Positions 23,294 through 30,792 of a stretch of 64,000 nucleotides of DNA are shown in pieces. Numbering within the stretch: the stretch's first letter is position 1; each line of letters opens with the position of its first letter. The stretch covers positions 186,001-250,000 of the forward strand of contig NZ_JABSOD010000004.1 of assembly GCF_013283795.1 (NCBI RefSeq), in the 5' to 3' direction. The notes below the pieces were generated by a model. That model made no database searches. It saw only the letters and a list, made by a program, of their open reading frames with translations, and was not told the DNA's origin. Source of the stretch: Rheinheimera lutimaris (GTDB lineage: Bacteria; Pseudomonadota; Gammaproteobacteria; Enterobacterales; Alteromonadaceae). The position numbers and the translations under genes are program-made.

Positions 23294-26053
23294 ATGAAAA
23301 AGACAACCATATTAGCCAGTGCTGTAGCACTGGCTTTACTCAGCGGTTGTGGCAGTAAGGATGCAACAGAGCACTATAGCGACGCACTGAATTATATCGA
23401 TGCTAAGCAATACAATGCTGCAGTAATTGAATTAAAATCTGCTATTCAACAAATGCCGGACAATGCCGACTACCGTTTTGCCCTGGGCAAACTTTATCTG
23501 CAAACCGGCGATGCAATATCGGCTGAAAAAGAGTTGCTGCTGGCCAAAGCCGGTGGCATTGATACTGACGCCGTTACGCTGCCGTTACTGCGGGCCAGCT
23601 ATTTAGCCGGCAATTATTCAGCAATATTATCACGCCACCCTGACGATGAAACCTTACCGGCATCGTTGCAAGATTACGTGCAGCTTTATAAAGCGTTATC
23701 AGAGCTCGAGTTAGGCTCTGCTGAGAACTCTCTGCGTATATTTTCCGACCTTGCAGACAGTGATAAAGCCGGTGTTGCCGCTTTTTCCCAAGCTAATTTA
23801 TTGATCCCTGAGGCTAAATATCAGGATGCTTATGACTTGTTGGCGGCCATATCCACAGACCAGCCGCATTTTGAAGAAACATTGTATCTGAAAGCAAACC
23901 TGCTGCTGGCACTGGAAAAAAATACCGAAGCATCCGCCGCTTTGCTGGAGTACTTAAAACTACAACCGCGGCAATTAAAAGCCAGGCTGCAAGCTGCGCA
24001 GATCTTGGTTAAGCTTGAGCAATACCCGGCTGCGCAAGCACAGTTAGATGTCATTTTGAAAACTGCGCCGGAGCAGCCTTTTGCTAATTATCTGGCAGCC
24101 GTAACAGCGTTAGAAGCAGAAAACTATACTGCAGCAAAAGAGTTTGCTGACAAAGCCATCGCTAAGGGCTACCGCACTCCGCAGGCGCGGATCCTTGCCG
24201 CAGTTGCCTCAATACGGCTCGGGCTGGAAAGCCAGGCGTTACATCATCTGGCAGCAGCAGAGCAGCATCTGGGCGCTTATCCGCAACTGGAGCGGCTTTA
24301 TATCGCCCTGCAGTTAAAAGAAAGCAAAACCGCTGACGCGCAAAAACAACTGCTTGATATGAATATGACTGACAGTGATATTCAACTTGTAGCCGGCACA
24401 GCATTAAACCTGGTTAAACAAGGTAACACTGCAGCAGCACGCGAGTTGGTATCAAAATACGAAAGTAGTATGTCAGGTGAAGCACAAAGCCTCAGCTCGC
24501 TGGGTCAGCTAAAAATGTCTATCCCGGGCGAAGAACTGGCCGCTATCGAAGATTTAGAGCGTGCCCTGTCACTGGATCCCGGCATGCACAGCACCCGACT
24601 GGTGTTAGCGGCAAACTATCTGAAAAACAAGCAATTTAGCAAGGTTGATGAGTTAGCCCAAGAATGGTTAGACGACCCGGATACCGCTAATTTGGGTTAT
24701 AACCTCAAAGCTTACAGCGCTTTATTACAAAAAGACGTTGAAACCGCCAAGACACTGTTAGCCAGCGCTGCCGAAACCGCAGCGGATAATCCGTTGACCT
24801 TACTGCTGCAGGCTACAGTGGCACAGTTTGAAAAAGACTACACCTTAGCTGCGCAGTTAAACAGTAAATTGTTGCAGGCCAAACCAAGCTATTTACCGGC
24901 TTTACGCCAAGCCTATGCCTTAGCACGACAAAACAATAATACTACTGCAATATTGGCTACCGCCCGTGATACACAAAAAAATGAGCCGGATAATTACTTA
25001 CTGCGTTTAACCGTTGCGCGGTTGTTTCAATTAGATGGCAAGGCAAACGATGTAATCGCTTTACTGGATAAGGTGCCGGCAGATAGCAGCCAGCGCCTGC
25101 CGGCACATTGGACCATGTTAATTGAAGCTAATGTTAATCTGAATAAAGTTGCTGATGCACTGCGTCTGAGTAAAAGCTGGCACGAGCAAGACCCCACCGC
25201 ATTTCAGGCGGCCACCATATATGCCAATTTATTGCTAAGACAAGATAACCCGCAAGAAGCGCTAAGGGTAATACAGTTGCAGCAAAGCCGCTATCCGGAC
25301 AATGTTCAGCTCAGAATGGCGCAGGTATCTGCCCTGGAGGCTTTGCAACAGTACGGCGCAGCTATCGATGCCATAGCCAAACTACCGGAAAAAATACGTG
25401 ATAACGCCTATAATCTGGCGCTGAAAGGACGCCTGCTGTTGTTGCAAAATAAACCAACACCGGCACTGGAAGCCTTGCTGCAAAGCTACGATATGCAACC
25501 GGCTAACTCTACCGCTACTGTAATTGCTGATTTATATGCCAAAGAATATTCATTTCGCCGCAGCATTGAATTTATTGAAAAGCATATGCAAAACCATGAA
25601 CCATCACAGATGATGCAGTCTTACTACGCGAATCTGTTAATGCAGTCTGATCCGCAAAAAGCACAGCAAATCTACGCCTCTTTGGCAGAATCGCAGGCAG
25701 AAAATTTTATCTTCCTGAATAACTATGCCTGGTTGTTACTAAACGACAATAAGCCGGCAGAAGCAGAGCAGTTCGCGAAAAAGGCATTAGCACTGGCCCC
25801 GGAAAACCCCGATGTTATTGACACCTATGGCTCAACCCTAATGCGTCTTAACAAGGCTGATGCCGCTATAACGCAATTTGAAAAGTCGTTAAAACTAAGG
25901 CCAGGTAGCAGCGAAGTTCAGCTTAACTATGCAGAGGCTCTGCTAATGGCCGGCAAAACGGCAGAAGCAAGCAATGTCTTACAGCAGGTAAAATCAGACG
26001 ACCGAAAAATTAGCCAACGCCTTACTGAATTACAAGCCAAAGTCGCTCAGTAA
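23294..26053 (+). CDS. prsT: PrsT, XrtA/PEP-CTERM system TPR-repeat lipoprotein
   Basis: The 919-residue protein has a lipoprotein signal (LLSGCG, Cys19 as lipid anchor) followed by about 20 TPR-like helix pairs to the C-terminus. Length, lipobox and repeat content match the PrsT family, which occurs in nearly all exosortase-A genomes next to the sensor kinase PrsK and regulator PrsR. It probably acts as a periplasmic or outer-membrane scaffold for polymer export, as BcsC/PelB-like TPR proteins do; that role is inferred. GGGAG lies upstream of the ATG at 23294. A strong terminator follows its stop. Confidence 0.95.
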   Translation: MKKTTILASAVALALLSGCGSKDATEHYSDALNYIDAKQYNAAVIELKSAIQQMPDNADYRFALGKLYLQTGDAISAEKELLLAKAGGIDTDAVTLPLLRASYLAGNYSAILSRHPDDETLPASLQDYVQLYKALSELELGSAENSLRIFSDLADSDKAGVAAFSQANLLIPEAKYQDAYDLLAAISTDQPHFEETLYLKANLLLALEKNTEASAALLEYLKLQPRQLKARLQAAQILVKLEQYPAAQAQLDVILKTAPEQPFANYLAAVTALEAENYTAAKEFADKAIAKGYRTPQARILAAVASIRLGLESQALHHLAAAEQHLGAYPQLERLYIALQLKESKTADAQKQLLDMNMTDSDIQLVAGTALNLVKQGNTAAARELVSKYESSMSGEAQSLSSLGQLKMSIPGEELAAIEDLERALSLDPGMHSTRLVLAANYLKNKQFSKVDELAQEWLDDPDTANLGYNLKAYSALLQKDVETAKTLLASAAETAADNPLTLLLQATVAQFEKDYTLAAQLNSKLLQAKPSYLPALRQAYALARQNNNTTAILATARDTQKNEPDNYLLRLTVARLFQLDGKANDVIALLDKVPADSSQRLPAHWTMLIEANVNLNKVADALRLSKSWHEQDPTAFQAATIYANLLLRQDNPQEALRVIQLQQSRYPDNVQLRMAQVSALEALQQYGAAIDAIAKLPEKIRDNAYNLALKGRLLLLQNKPTPALEALLQSYDMQPANSTATVIADLYAKEYSFRRSIEFIEKHMQNHEPSQMMQSYYANLLMQSDPQKAQQIYASLAESQAENFIFLNNYAWLLLNDNKPAEAEQFAKKALALAPENPDVIDTYGSTLMRLNKADAAITQFEKSLKLRPGSSEVQLNYAEALLMAGKTAEASNVLQQVKSDDRKISQRLTELQAKVAQ

Positions 26054-26064
26054 GCTTAAACAGT

Positions 26065-26097
26065 AATCACGGCAGCACCCCGCTGTCGTGATTTTTT
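26065..26097 (+). terminator. Rho-independent terminator after prsT
   Basis: An 11-bp stem (AATCACGGCAG / CTGTCGTGATT, one G-T pair) with a 5-7 nt loop is followed by a T-run at 26092-26097. It lies 12 bp after the prsT stop. Confidence 0.9.
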
Positions 26098-26120
26098 ACA
26101 GTCGAAAACAAACAGACATA

Positions 26121-26149
26121 AAAAAGCCGGTTATTAAAACCGGCTTTTT
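26121..26149. terminator. Bidirectional terminator between prsT and the PEP-CTERM genes
   Basis: AAAAAGCCGGTT pairs with AACCGGCTTTTT around a short AT loop, with A- and T-runs on both sides. On the minus strand it lies about 24 bp after the stop of the first PEP-CTERM gene. Confidence 0.88.
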
Positions 26150-26172
26150 AGTAAGTAGATAATTTATGCTTG

Positions 26173-27039
26173 TTAAGCGGCTTTACGTCTGCGGGCAGTA
26201 GCACCTAAGCCTAATAAACCCAAACCTAAGATAGCAATAGACGCCGGCTCTGGTACTGCGAAGATACCGGTTGCGTTGATATCGGTCTCACGGCTTAAGG
26301 TCTCACAATCTGCATCATCACAGGTTGGCACAAAGTTAAAGTCAACGTTAAAGTCCATGCGGAAATTAATCACCGGTGGTGGCGCTAACTGACTTAACTG
26401 GTAAAACGACATACCTGAATCGCCATCAGTAAAAAAGTTATCAACAAAGGCGTTACCACCGGCATACCAATCATAATTTACTTCCATAAAGAAGATTACG
26501 TTTGGTGAAAAAGGTTGTAACTCAGTACCGACCAGCCGCAGTTCTAACACTTTTTGACCATCGTTAGGACTGGCGTCGTTTATATCGTTATAGAAAATTT
26601 CTAAAATGCCGGTAGTAAAGTTAGGTACTATCGCATCGCCGAAATCAACTAAACCGTCATTATTAGCATCTAAGGTGCCGTCTGGCGCAAATGGGAACAC
26701 ACCATCAACCAGCGTCGCAGTGCCACCAAAGTTATAGTTAAAACCCAATTGCCAGTTATTATTGTAACCCAATGAGTTACCGCCAAAAATAGGCACTAAT
26801 TCACCAAACCAACCACCTCCGACATCATTAAAGCTAAGCGGCGCGCCAATAAGGTCATCTGCACCACCCACTGCTCCGGGCCCTAAACCATGGCTGTAAG
26901 TTGAGGTTACCGGAATATTGCTGGCACCCAGCGCTTCGAATAAACCTGTAGTACCGTAATCGTTAGTAATGCTGATATCCCCTGCCTGAGCTGCGCCGGC
27001 AGCGCCGAGTAAGGCGGCAGCTAAAAGAATCTTTTTCAT
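26173..27039 (-). CDS. PEP-CTERM surface/secreted protein, paralogue A
   Basis: The 288-residue product has a Sec signal (MKKILLAAALLGAAGAAQA), a Gly/Asn/Phe-rich beta-type body of unrecognised family, and a textbook PEP-CTERM tail: AVPEPAS near residue 262, a hydrophobic helix ILGLGLLGLGA, then RRRKAA. Exosortase A is expected to cleave the tail after export. An EF-hand-like calcium loop DANNDGLVDFGD lies near residue 121. Three Cys residues (two near CDDADCE) lie late in the protein. A GGAG lies 8 nt upstream of the ATG. A sigma-54 promoter lies 48 bp upstream of the start codon. It is close to paralogue B at 27329 over its whole length. Confidence 0.93.
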   Translation of the reverse strand: MKKILLAAALLGAAGAAQAGDISITNDYGTTGLFEALGASNIPVTSTYSHGLGPGAVGGADDLIGAPLSFNDVGGGWFGELVPIFGGNSLGYNNNWQLGFNYNFGGTATLVDGVFPFAPDGTLDANNDGLVDFGDAIVPNFTTGILEIFYNDINDASPNDGQKVLELRLVGTELQPFSPNVIFFMEVNYDWYAGGNAFVDNFFTDGDSGMSFYQLSQLAPPPVINFRMDFNVDFNFVPTCDDADCETLSRETDINATGIFAVPEPASIAILGLGLLGLGATARRRKAA

Positions 27040-27086
27040 AGTAACTCCTTGTTAAACTCTGTAGTCATATACACCAGCTTTAACAA

Positions 27087-27102
27087 AGCAATCAACATGC
27101 CA
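27087..27102 (-). promoter_or_regulatory. Sigma-54 (-24/-12) promoter of PEP-CTERM gene A
   Basis: Read on the minus strand, the site is TGGCATG-N4-TTGCT, an excellent match to the RpoN consensus TGGCACG-N4-TTGCW with the required GG-N10-GC spacing. It gives a leader of about 35 nt. RpoN with the PrsK/PrsR two-component system is known to control PEP-CTERM genes in other bacteria. Confidence 0.85.
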
Positions 27103-27246
27103 TAATAATTTAACTTTACATTTCAACATTTTAAAAAAAAATACTCGCAACAAAAGCCGAAACTGATAAAAAAGCTGACAGAAATGTCTATAAAAAACAG
27201 TAAAAAAAATGGCTAATTGACATATCAAGAGCCTGAGATAACCAAC

Positions 27247-27288
27247 CTGCCAGCCGGCACAGTTTTAATAAACCATGCCAGCTGTCAG
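27247..27288 (-). terminator. Large hairpin after PEP-CTERM gene B
   Basis: Arms 27247-27262 and 27273-27288 pair over 16 positions with one mismatch and three G-T pairs; the loop is 10 nt of A/T. It starts 40 bp after the stop of PEP-CTERM gene B on the minus strand. The U-run is weak in that direction (the T-rich side faces the plus strand), so it may be an RNA-stabilising 3' end or a plus-strand terminator instead. Confidence 0.5.
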
Positions 27289-27328
27289 TTTGTTGTTTTT
27301 TGCAGTTCTGGTTATCCGGATTAAAACG

Positions 27329-28210
27329 CTAACTAATTTCGTTTCGGCCATTCCTCCGGCGAGAACTAAACCCCAGCCCCAACAACCCAAAACCCAACAT
27401 AGCCAGAGAAGCCGGCTCCGGTACAGCAAAAATGCCGGTCGCATTGATATCTGTGGTACGACTGATTGTTTCACAGACAGCATCACCACAAGTTGGTACA
27501 CGATTAAAGTCTACATTAAAGTCAAGGCGGAAACTGATAACCGGTGGGGGGCTGAGCTGGCTTAATTGATAAAATGACAGTCCTGAGTCACCGTCAGTGA
27601 AGAAGTTGTCAACAAACGCATTACCACCAGCATACCAGTCGTAATTGACTTCCAGAAAAAAAATCACATTGGGCGAGAATGGCTGCAGCTCAGTTCCAAC
27701 TAATTGCAATTCTAATACTTTAACACCTTGGTTTGGGTTGCCCGGCGTCGCTAAGTCGTTATAAAAGAACTCCAGCACCCCCGTAGTATAGTTAGGAACT
27801 AAAGCGTCACCGAAATCAATTAAACCGTCGTTATTAGCATCCAAAGTCCCATCAGGTGCAAACGGGAATACACCGTCGTCATAGGTGGCAGTGCCACCAA
27901 AGTTATAGTTGAATCCCAACTGCCAATCGTTATTGTAATTCAACGAATTGCCGCCAAAAATAGGCACCAACTCACCGAACCAGCCACTGCCCACATCATT
28001 GAAAGCTAATGGTACGCCAATCACATCATCTGCACTACTTACCACACCATTTCCCAAGCCATGGCTGTAAGTTGATGTTACCGGGATATTGCTGGCACCC
28101 AGCGCTTCAAATAACCCTGTAGTGCCATAATTATTGGTAATACTGATATCTCCTGCCTGAGCGGTTCCACCAACGCCGAATAAAGCGACAGCTAAAAAAA
28201 GTCTTTTCAT
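27329..28210 (-). CDS. PEP-CTERM surface/secreted protein, paralogue B
   Basis: The 293-residue product begins MKRLFLAVALFGVGGTAQA (signal peptide) and ends with AVPEPASLAMLGFGLLGLGF and a basic tail RRRNGRNEIS, so it is a second PEP-CTERM substrate. Over nearly the whole body it is the same as paralogue A, including the calcium-loop DANNDGLIDFGD. It differs by a five- to seven-residue region near LATPGNPNQG, the tail and scattered substitutions. The start at 28210 was chosen because GGGAG precedes it and the signal peptide fits; an upstream frame to 28261 reads through the leader. A sigma-54 promoter lies 47 bp upstream. Confidence 0.93.
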   Translation of the reverse strand: MKRLFLAVALFGVGGTAQAGDISITNNYGTTGLFEALGASNIPVTSTYSHGLGNGVVSSADDVIGVPLAFNDVGSGWFGELVPIFGGNSLNYNNDWQLGFNYNFGGTATYDDGVFPFAPDGTLDANNDGLIDFGDALVPNYTTGVLEFFYNDLATPGNPNQGVKVLELQLVGTELQPFSPNVIFFLEVNYDWYAGGNAFVDNFFTDGDSGLSFYQLSQLSPPPVISFRLDFNVDFNRVPTCGDAVCETISRTTDINATGIFAVPEPASLAMLGFGLLGLGFSSRRRNGRNEIS

Positions 28211-28256
28211 AGTAACTCCCTGTAAACTCTGTGGCCCGATGCCACAGCGCCCACAA

Positions 28257-28272
28257 AGCAATCACCATGCCA
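28257..28272 (-). promoter_or_regulatory. Sigma-54 (-24/-12) promoter of PEP-CTERM gene B
   Basis: On the minus strand the site is TTGGCATG-N4-TTGCT, again with GG-N10-GC spacing. It matches the promoter of paralogue A base for base except in the spacer and flanks, and the distance to the start codon is one base less. The duplication therefore carried the promoter. Confidence 0.87.
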
Positions 28273-28351
28273 AAATAAATTACCATTTAATTTCAAAAAC
28301 ATAACAACAACCGGCAAACCATAGAGTAAATAAATGATTAGAAAACTGACA

Positions 28352-29203
28352 CTAATTACTAACAATTTTCTTTGCGATTCTAAACATCAACCTGGGTATC
28401 AAGCCGGCATTGCCAAAGGGGCGCCAGGTTTTTACCAACTTGTTGCGATAGGCATCAAAATGCAGGCCGTATGGCGCGCACAACACATCGCCTCTGCCCA
28501 GCAATATTTTCAGCACATAAGTACCGGCAATACCGGCGCACAATTGCACCGCCATCGGTGTAGAGGGGCCACGTTGCTGCTTAAAGCTTACGCGGCTTTG
28601 ATCGACCAGGTAACTGCGCTGCAACATCGCCGGAGACAGCCCGATAAGAAACTGGATCAATTGATCTTCTTTACTATGGCCGGCAAAACGAAAGTACTGC
28701 TCATAGCTCATAGCGCCCGGCATAAAGCATAAAAAAGCGCAGCCCATACCTAAGGGCGCAGCAGTAACCACCGGAATACGTTTTTCGTGGCATTTCTGAA
28801 ACACCAACTGGCGGGCTTCTAAGGCAAAAAAGTCGAGGCTGTCGACATAGATATCCACATCCTGTAAAAAAGCATCGACATTGTCTGCATTAATACCTTG
28901 CTCAAAACAGCTGATTTCAGCTTCAGGATTAATATCCCTTACCATGCGCTGCATTACCGTCACTTTGTCCTGTTGCACAGTAGACATAAAAGCGCCTACC
29001 TGACGGTTAAAATTATGCACTTCAAACTGATCAAAGTCAGATAAACGAAATTTACCGATACCAAGCCTGGCAAGGGTTAACGCATGCGCACCGCCTACGC
29101 CGCCGGCCCCCGCTATTGCTACCGTAAAATTACGCAACTTTTGCTGTTCGGCCAGCGTTACCCAGCCTATATTGCGCGAAAACGCAGCGTTGTAGTCAAA
29201 CAT
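28352..29203 (-). CDS. ThiF/MoeB/E1-like adenylyltransferase
   Basis: The 283-residue protein starts MFDYNAAFSRNIGWV and has the E1-like nucleotide-binding glycine motif AGAGGVGGAHALTLARLG near residue 31, then LSDFDQFEVHNFNRQ near 54. These are the ThiF family's ATP-site residues. The catalytic and Zn-binding Cys pairs of ThiF/MoeB were not found, so the class is probably a non-canonical ThiF-like adenylyltransferase. It lies 34 bp after the acyltransferase on the same strand. The ATG at 29203 has AGGGA 8 nt upstream; an ATG at 29209 would be too close. Role inferred: activates a C-terminal or carboxylate group in an acyl or peptide modification. Confidence 0.85.
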   Translation of the reverse strand: MFDYNAAFSRNIGWVTLAEQQKLRNFTVAIAGAGGVGGAHALTLARLGIGKFRLSDFDQFEVHNFNRQVGAFMSTVQQDKVTVMQRMVRDINPEAEISCFEQGINADNVDAFLQDVDIYVDSLDFFALEARQLVFQKCHEKRIPVVTAAPLGMGCAFLCFMPGAMSYEQYFRFAGHSKEDQLIQFLIGLSPAMLQRSYLVDQSRVSFKQQRGPSTPMAVQLCAGIAGTYVLKILLGRGDVLCAPYGLHFDAYRNKLVKTWRPFGNAGLIPRLMFRIAKKIVSN

Positions 29204-29237
29204 GGCCATAATCCCTATGTATGTTTCAGCGTTAGCG

Positions 29238-30101
29238 CTAATGAGCGGCAATAAGTTTAGGTGAGAATATTGCTCCGGACGAGGGTGTACCAGGTTTTTT
29301 TAATTCAAACAAGTCTCGCTCTATTGCTTGCAGCAACTTCAGATAACCGCTACTGAGGGTTTTTTTCAGTTCTCTGGAGTCGATATAGTATGCCGCCCTT
29401 TTACCATGAAACTCTATCGGTTGGCCCAGTTGACGAAACATAATGCCAACAAAACTCAAACTGCGCGCCAAACGTGGCTCCATCATAACAAACACATGAT
29501 AACGCTTGGTTTTATACGACATAGCCGCAGCAGATAAATACAAACAAACAGCAATGTAAGGAAAACAGCGCAGCTCAGTTTGCGAGAATACCTGCTCGTT
29601 AATTGCGCCGGTTGCTGCGCCGGCGTGCTTGTCTATTTCACGCTTTCTGAATGCTGCCGGCACCGCCAGCCTGGAGATCTCACACACTTCATGTCGGGCA
29701 TATTTCATCGGTGAAATATCGGCATCAGTTAAGGCATGAGAGCAAAACTGCTCTATCGGCAACAGCTCGTTATCCTGCGCTGAGGTAATTAAGCGCACTG
29801 TGCCGGCGAGGTTATTGGAGCTGATATGGCGGACAAAACAGTGAATCGCCCTCAGATCAAATTCATCATGCTCTTCATAGGTTTCTTTTACGTCTTCAAA
29901 ATGCAGTTCTTCGCAATATACATTGTGACGCAGCTTATACACTTCGTGCCGTAACGCATCGGTGTCGGCAATTTGAGGTTTCAGGTACTGCGAAAAGTGC
30001 TCTGAAATCGCTTTGGCGTCGTTACTTGCCAGCGACGCCATGGCTTTTTTCACTACACCACCAATAATAGGCTTGTCTGCCAGCGCTTTTAAACGTTTCA
30101 T
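29238..30101 (-). CDS. PEP-CTERM/exosortase system-associated acyltransferase
   Basis: The 287-residue product has the acyl-homoserine-lactone-synthase-like N-acyltransferase fold: RHEVYKLRHNVYCEELHFED near residue 50, FDLRAIHCFVRH near 82, and CEISRLAVPAAFRKRE near 134. It fits the family found next to exosortase genes. By fold it uses acyl-CoA or acyl-ACP to acylate an amine; its acceptor is not known. It has no signal peptide and should be cytoplasmic. ThiF follows after 34 bp, and the two PEP-CTERM genes lie further on in the same direction, although they have their own promoters. Confidence 0.87.
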   Translation of the reverse strand: MKRLKALADKPIIGGVVKKAMASLASNDAKAISEHFSQYLKPQIADTDALRHEVYKLRHNVYCEELHFEDVKETYEEHDEFDLRAIHCFVRHISSNNLAGTVRLITSAQDNELLPIEQFCSHALTDADISPMKYARHEVCEISRLAVPAAFRKREIDKHAGAATGAINEQVFSQTELRCFPYIAVCLYLSAAAMSYKTKRYHVFVMMEPRLARSLSFVGIMFRQLGQPIEFHGKRAAYYIDSRELKKTLSSGYLKLLQAIERDLFELKKPGTPSSGAIFSPKLIAAH

Positions 30102-30225
30102 AGCACACCCCGTAAACCTGCAGGCTATACAGTAAGAGAGAATTAACTCTACATAGCTTAGTCTGAGTTAGGTGAGTTGCCACAACGAATAACGCTTTTT
30201 TAACGGCTGGCGCACAAGCGGCTAT

Positions 30226-30720
30226 TTAGTCGCGATATTGCTGCGCCAATTGTAATAATTGTTCTCCGGTAACGCGGTTAATCCGCCAGTCGTGCAGCAT
30301 AGTCGCGCCCTGCGCCTGATAAAAGTCGATCGCAGGTTGGTTCCAATCCAGCACCGACCATTCCAACCGGCCGCAGTCGCGCTGCACTGCCAGCTTAGCC
30401 AGATAGCTGAGCAGCAGTTTACCCAAGCCAAGGCCGCGGTGAGCCGGCAGCACAAATAAGTCTTCCAGATAGATGCCGGGTTTGGCCAGAAAGGTAGAGT
30501 AATTGTGGAAAAACAGCGCAAAGCCGGCGGCCTGTTGCTGATATTCAGCTATCACCACTTCAGCATAAGGCTTGGCGCCAAATAACGTAGCGCGTAATTT
30601 TTCTTCAGTTGCCACCACCTGATCGGCCAGTTCTTCATACTCAGCCAGGCCCTGAATAAACGCCAGAATGGCGGGAATATCCTGCTCTGTGGCTAAACGT
30701 AACGTGATATCTGCAGACAT
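30226..30720 (-). CDS. GNAT family N-acetyltransferase (diamine acetyltransferase-like)
   Basis: The 164-residue protein has LRLATEQDIPAILAFIQGLAEYE at the start and the acetyl-CoA motif YLEDLFVLPAHRGLGLGKLLL near residue 86. It ends with the usual WNQPAIDFYQ motif near 126. Close families include spermidine/diamine N1-acetyltransferases and related GNATs, but the substrate cannot be fixed. AAGGAG lies 5 nt upstream of the ATG at 30720. It probably is a single-gene unit, with the fadE terminator upstream of it. Confidence 0.88.
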   Translation of the reverse strand: MSADITLRLATEQDIPAILAFIQGLAEYEELADQVVATEEKLRATLFGAKPYAEVVIAEYQQQAAGFALFFHNYSTFLAKPGIYLEDLFVLPAHRGLGLGKLLLSYLAKLAVQRDCGRLEWSVLDWNQPAIDFYQAQGATMLHDWRINRVTGEQLLQLAQQYRD

Positions 30721-30740
30721 TGTCACTCCTTAATAACATA

Positions 30741-30776
30741 AAAAAACGCCGGCAGAGCATAGCCCGGCCGGCGTTT
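30741..30776 (-). terminator. Rho-independent terminator after fadE
   Basis: AACGCCGGC and GCCGGCGTT form a perfect 9-bp stem, and on the minus strand the downstream flank is six Ts. It lies just after the fadE stop. Confidence 0.85.
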
Positions 30777-30792
30777 GAGTGTAGCAAGTTGT

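Larger units (their letters stand above)
26173..28272 (-). repeat. Tandem duplication of a PEP-CTERM gene with its sigma-54 promoter
   Basis: Unit A covers 26173-27102 and unit B 27329-28272. The coding parts align almost end to end at the protein level, and the leaders share the ribosome-binding region and the -24/-12 element. The synonymous differences are many, so this is not a very recent duplication. The intervening sequence is AT-rich and not repeated. Confidence 0.75.

Noticed and set aside
27265-27501. Short hydrophobic frame overlapping the end of PEP-CTERM gene B
   Set aside because: It is the off-frame of the PEP-CTERM tail; no ribosome-binding site.
1-30101. Exosortase (XrtA) gene in the polysaccharide locus
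   Set aside because: No multi-helix exosortase with its Cys/Arg/His motifs is found among the genes here; it must lie outside the window.
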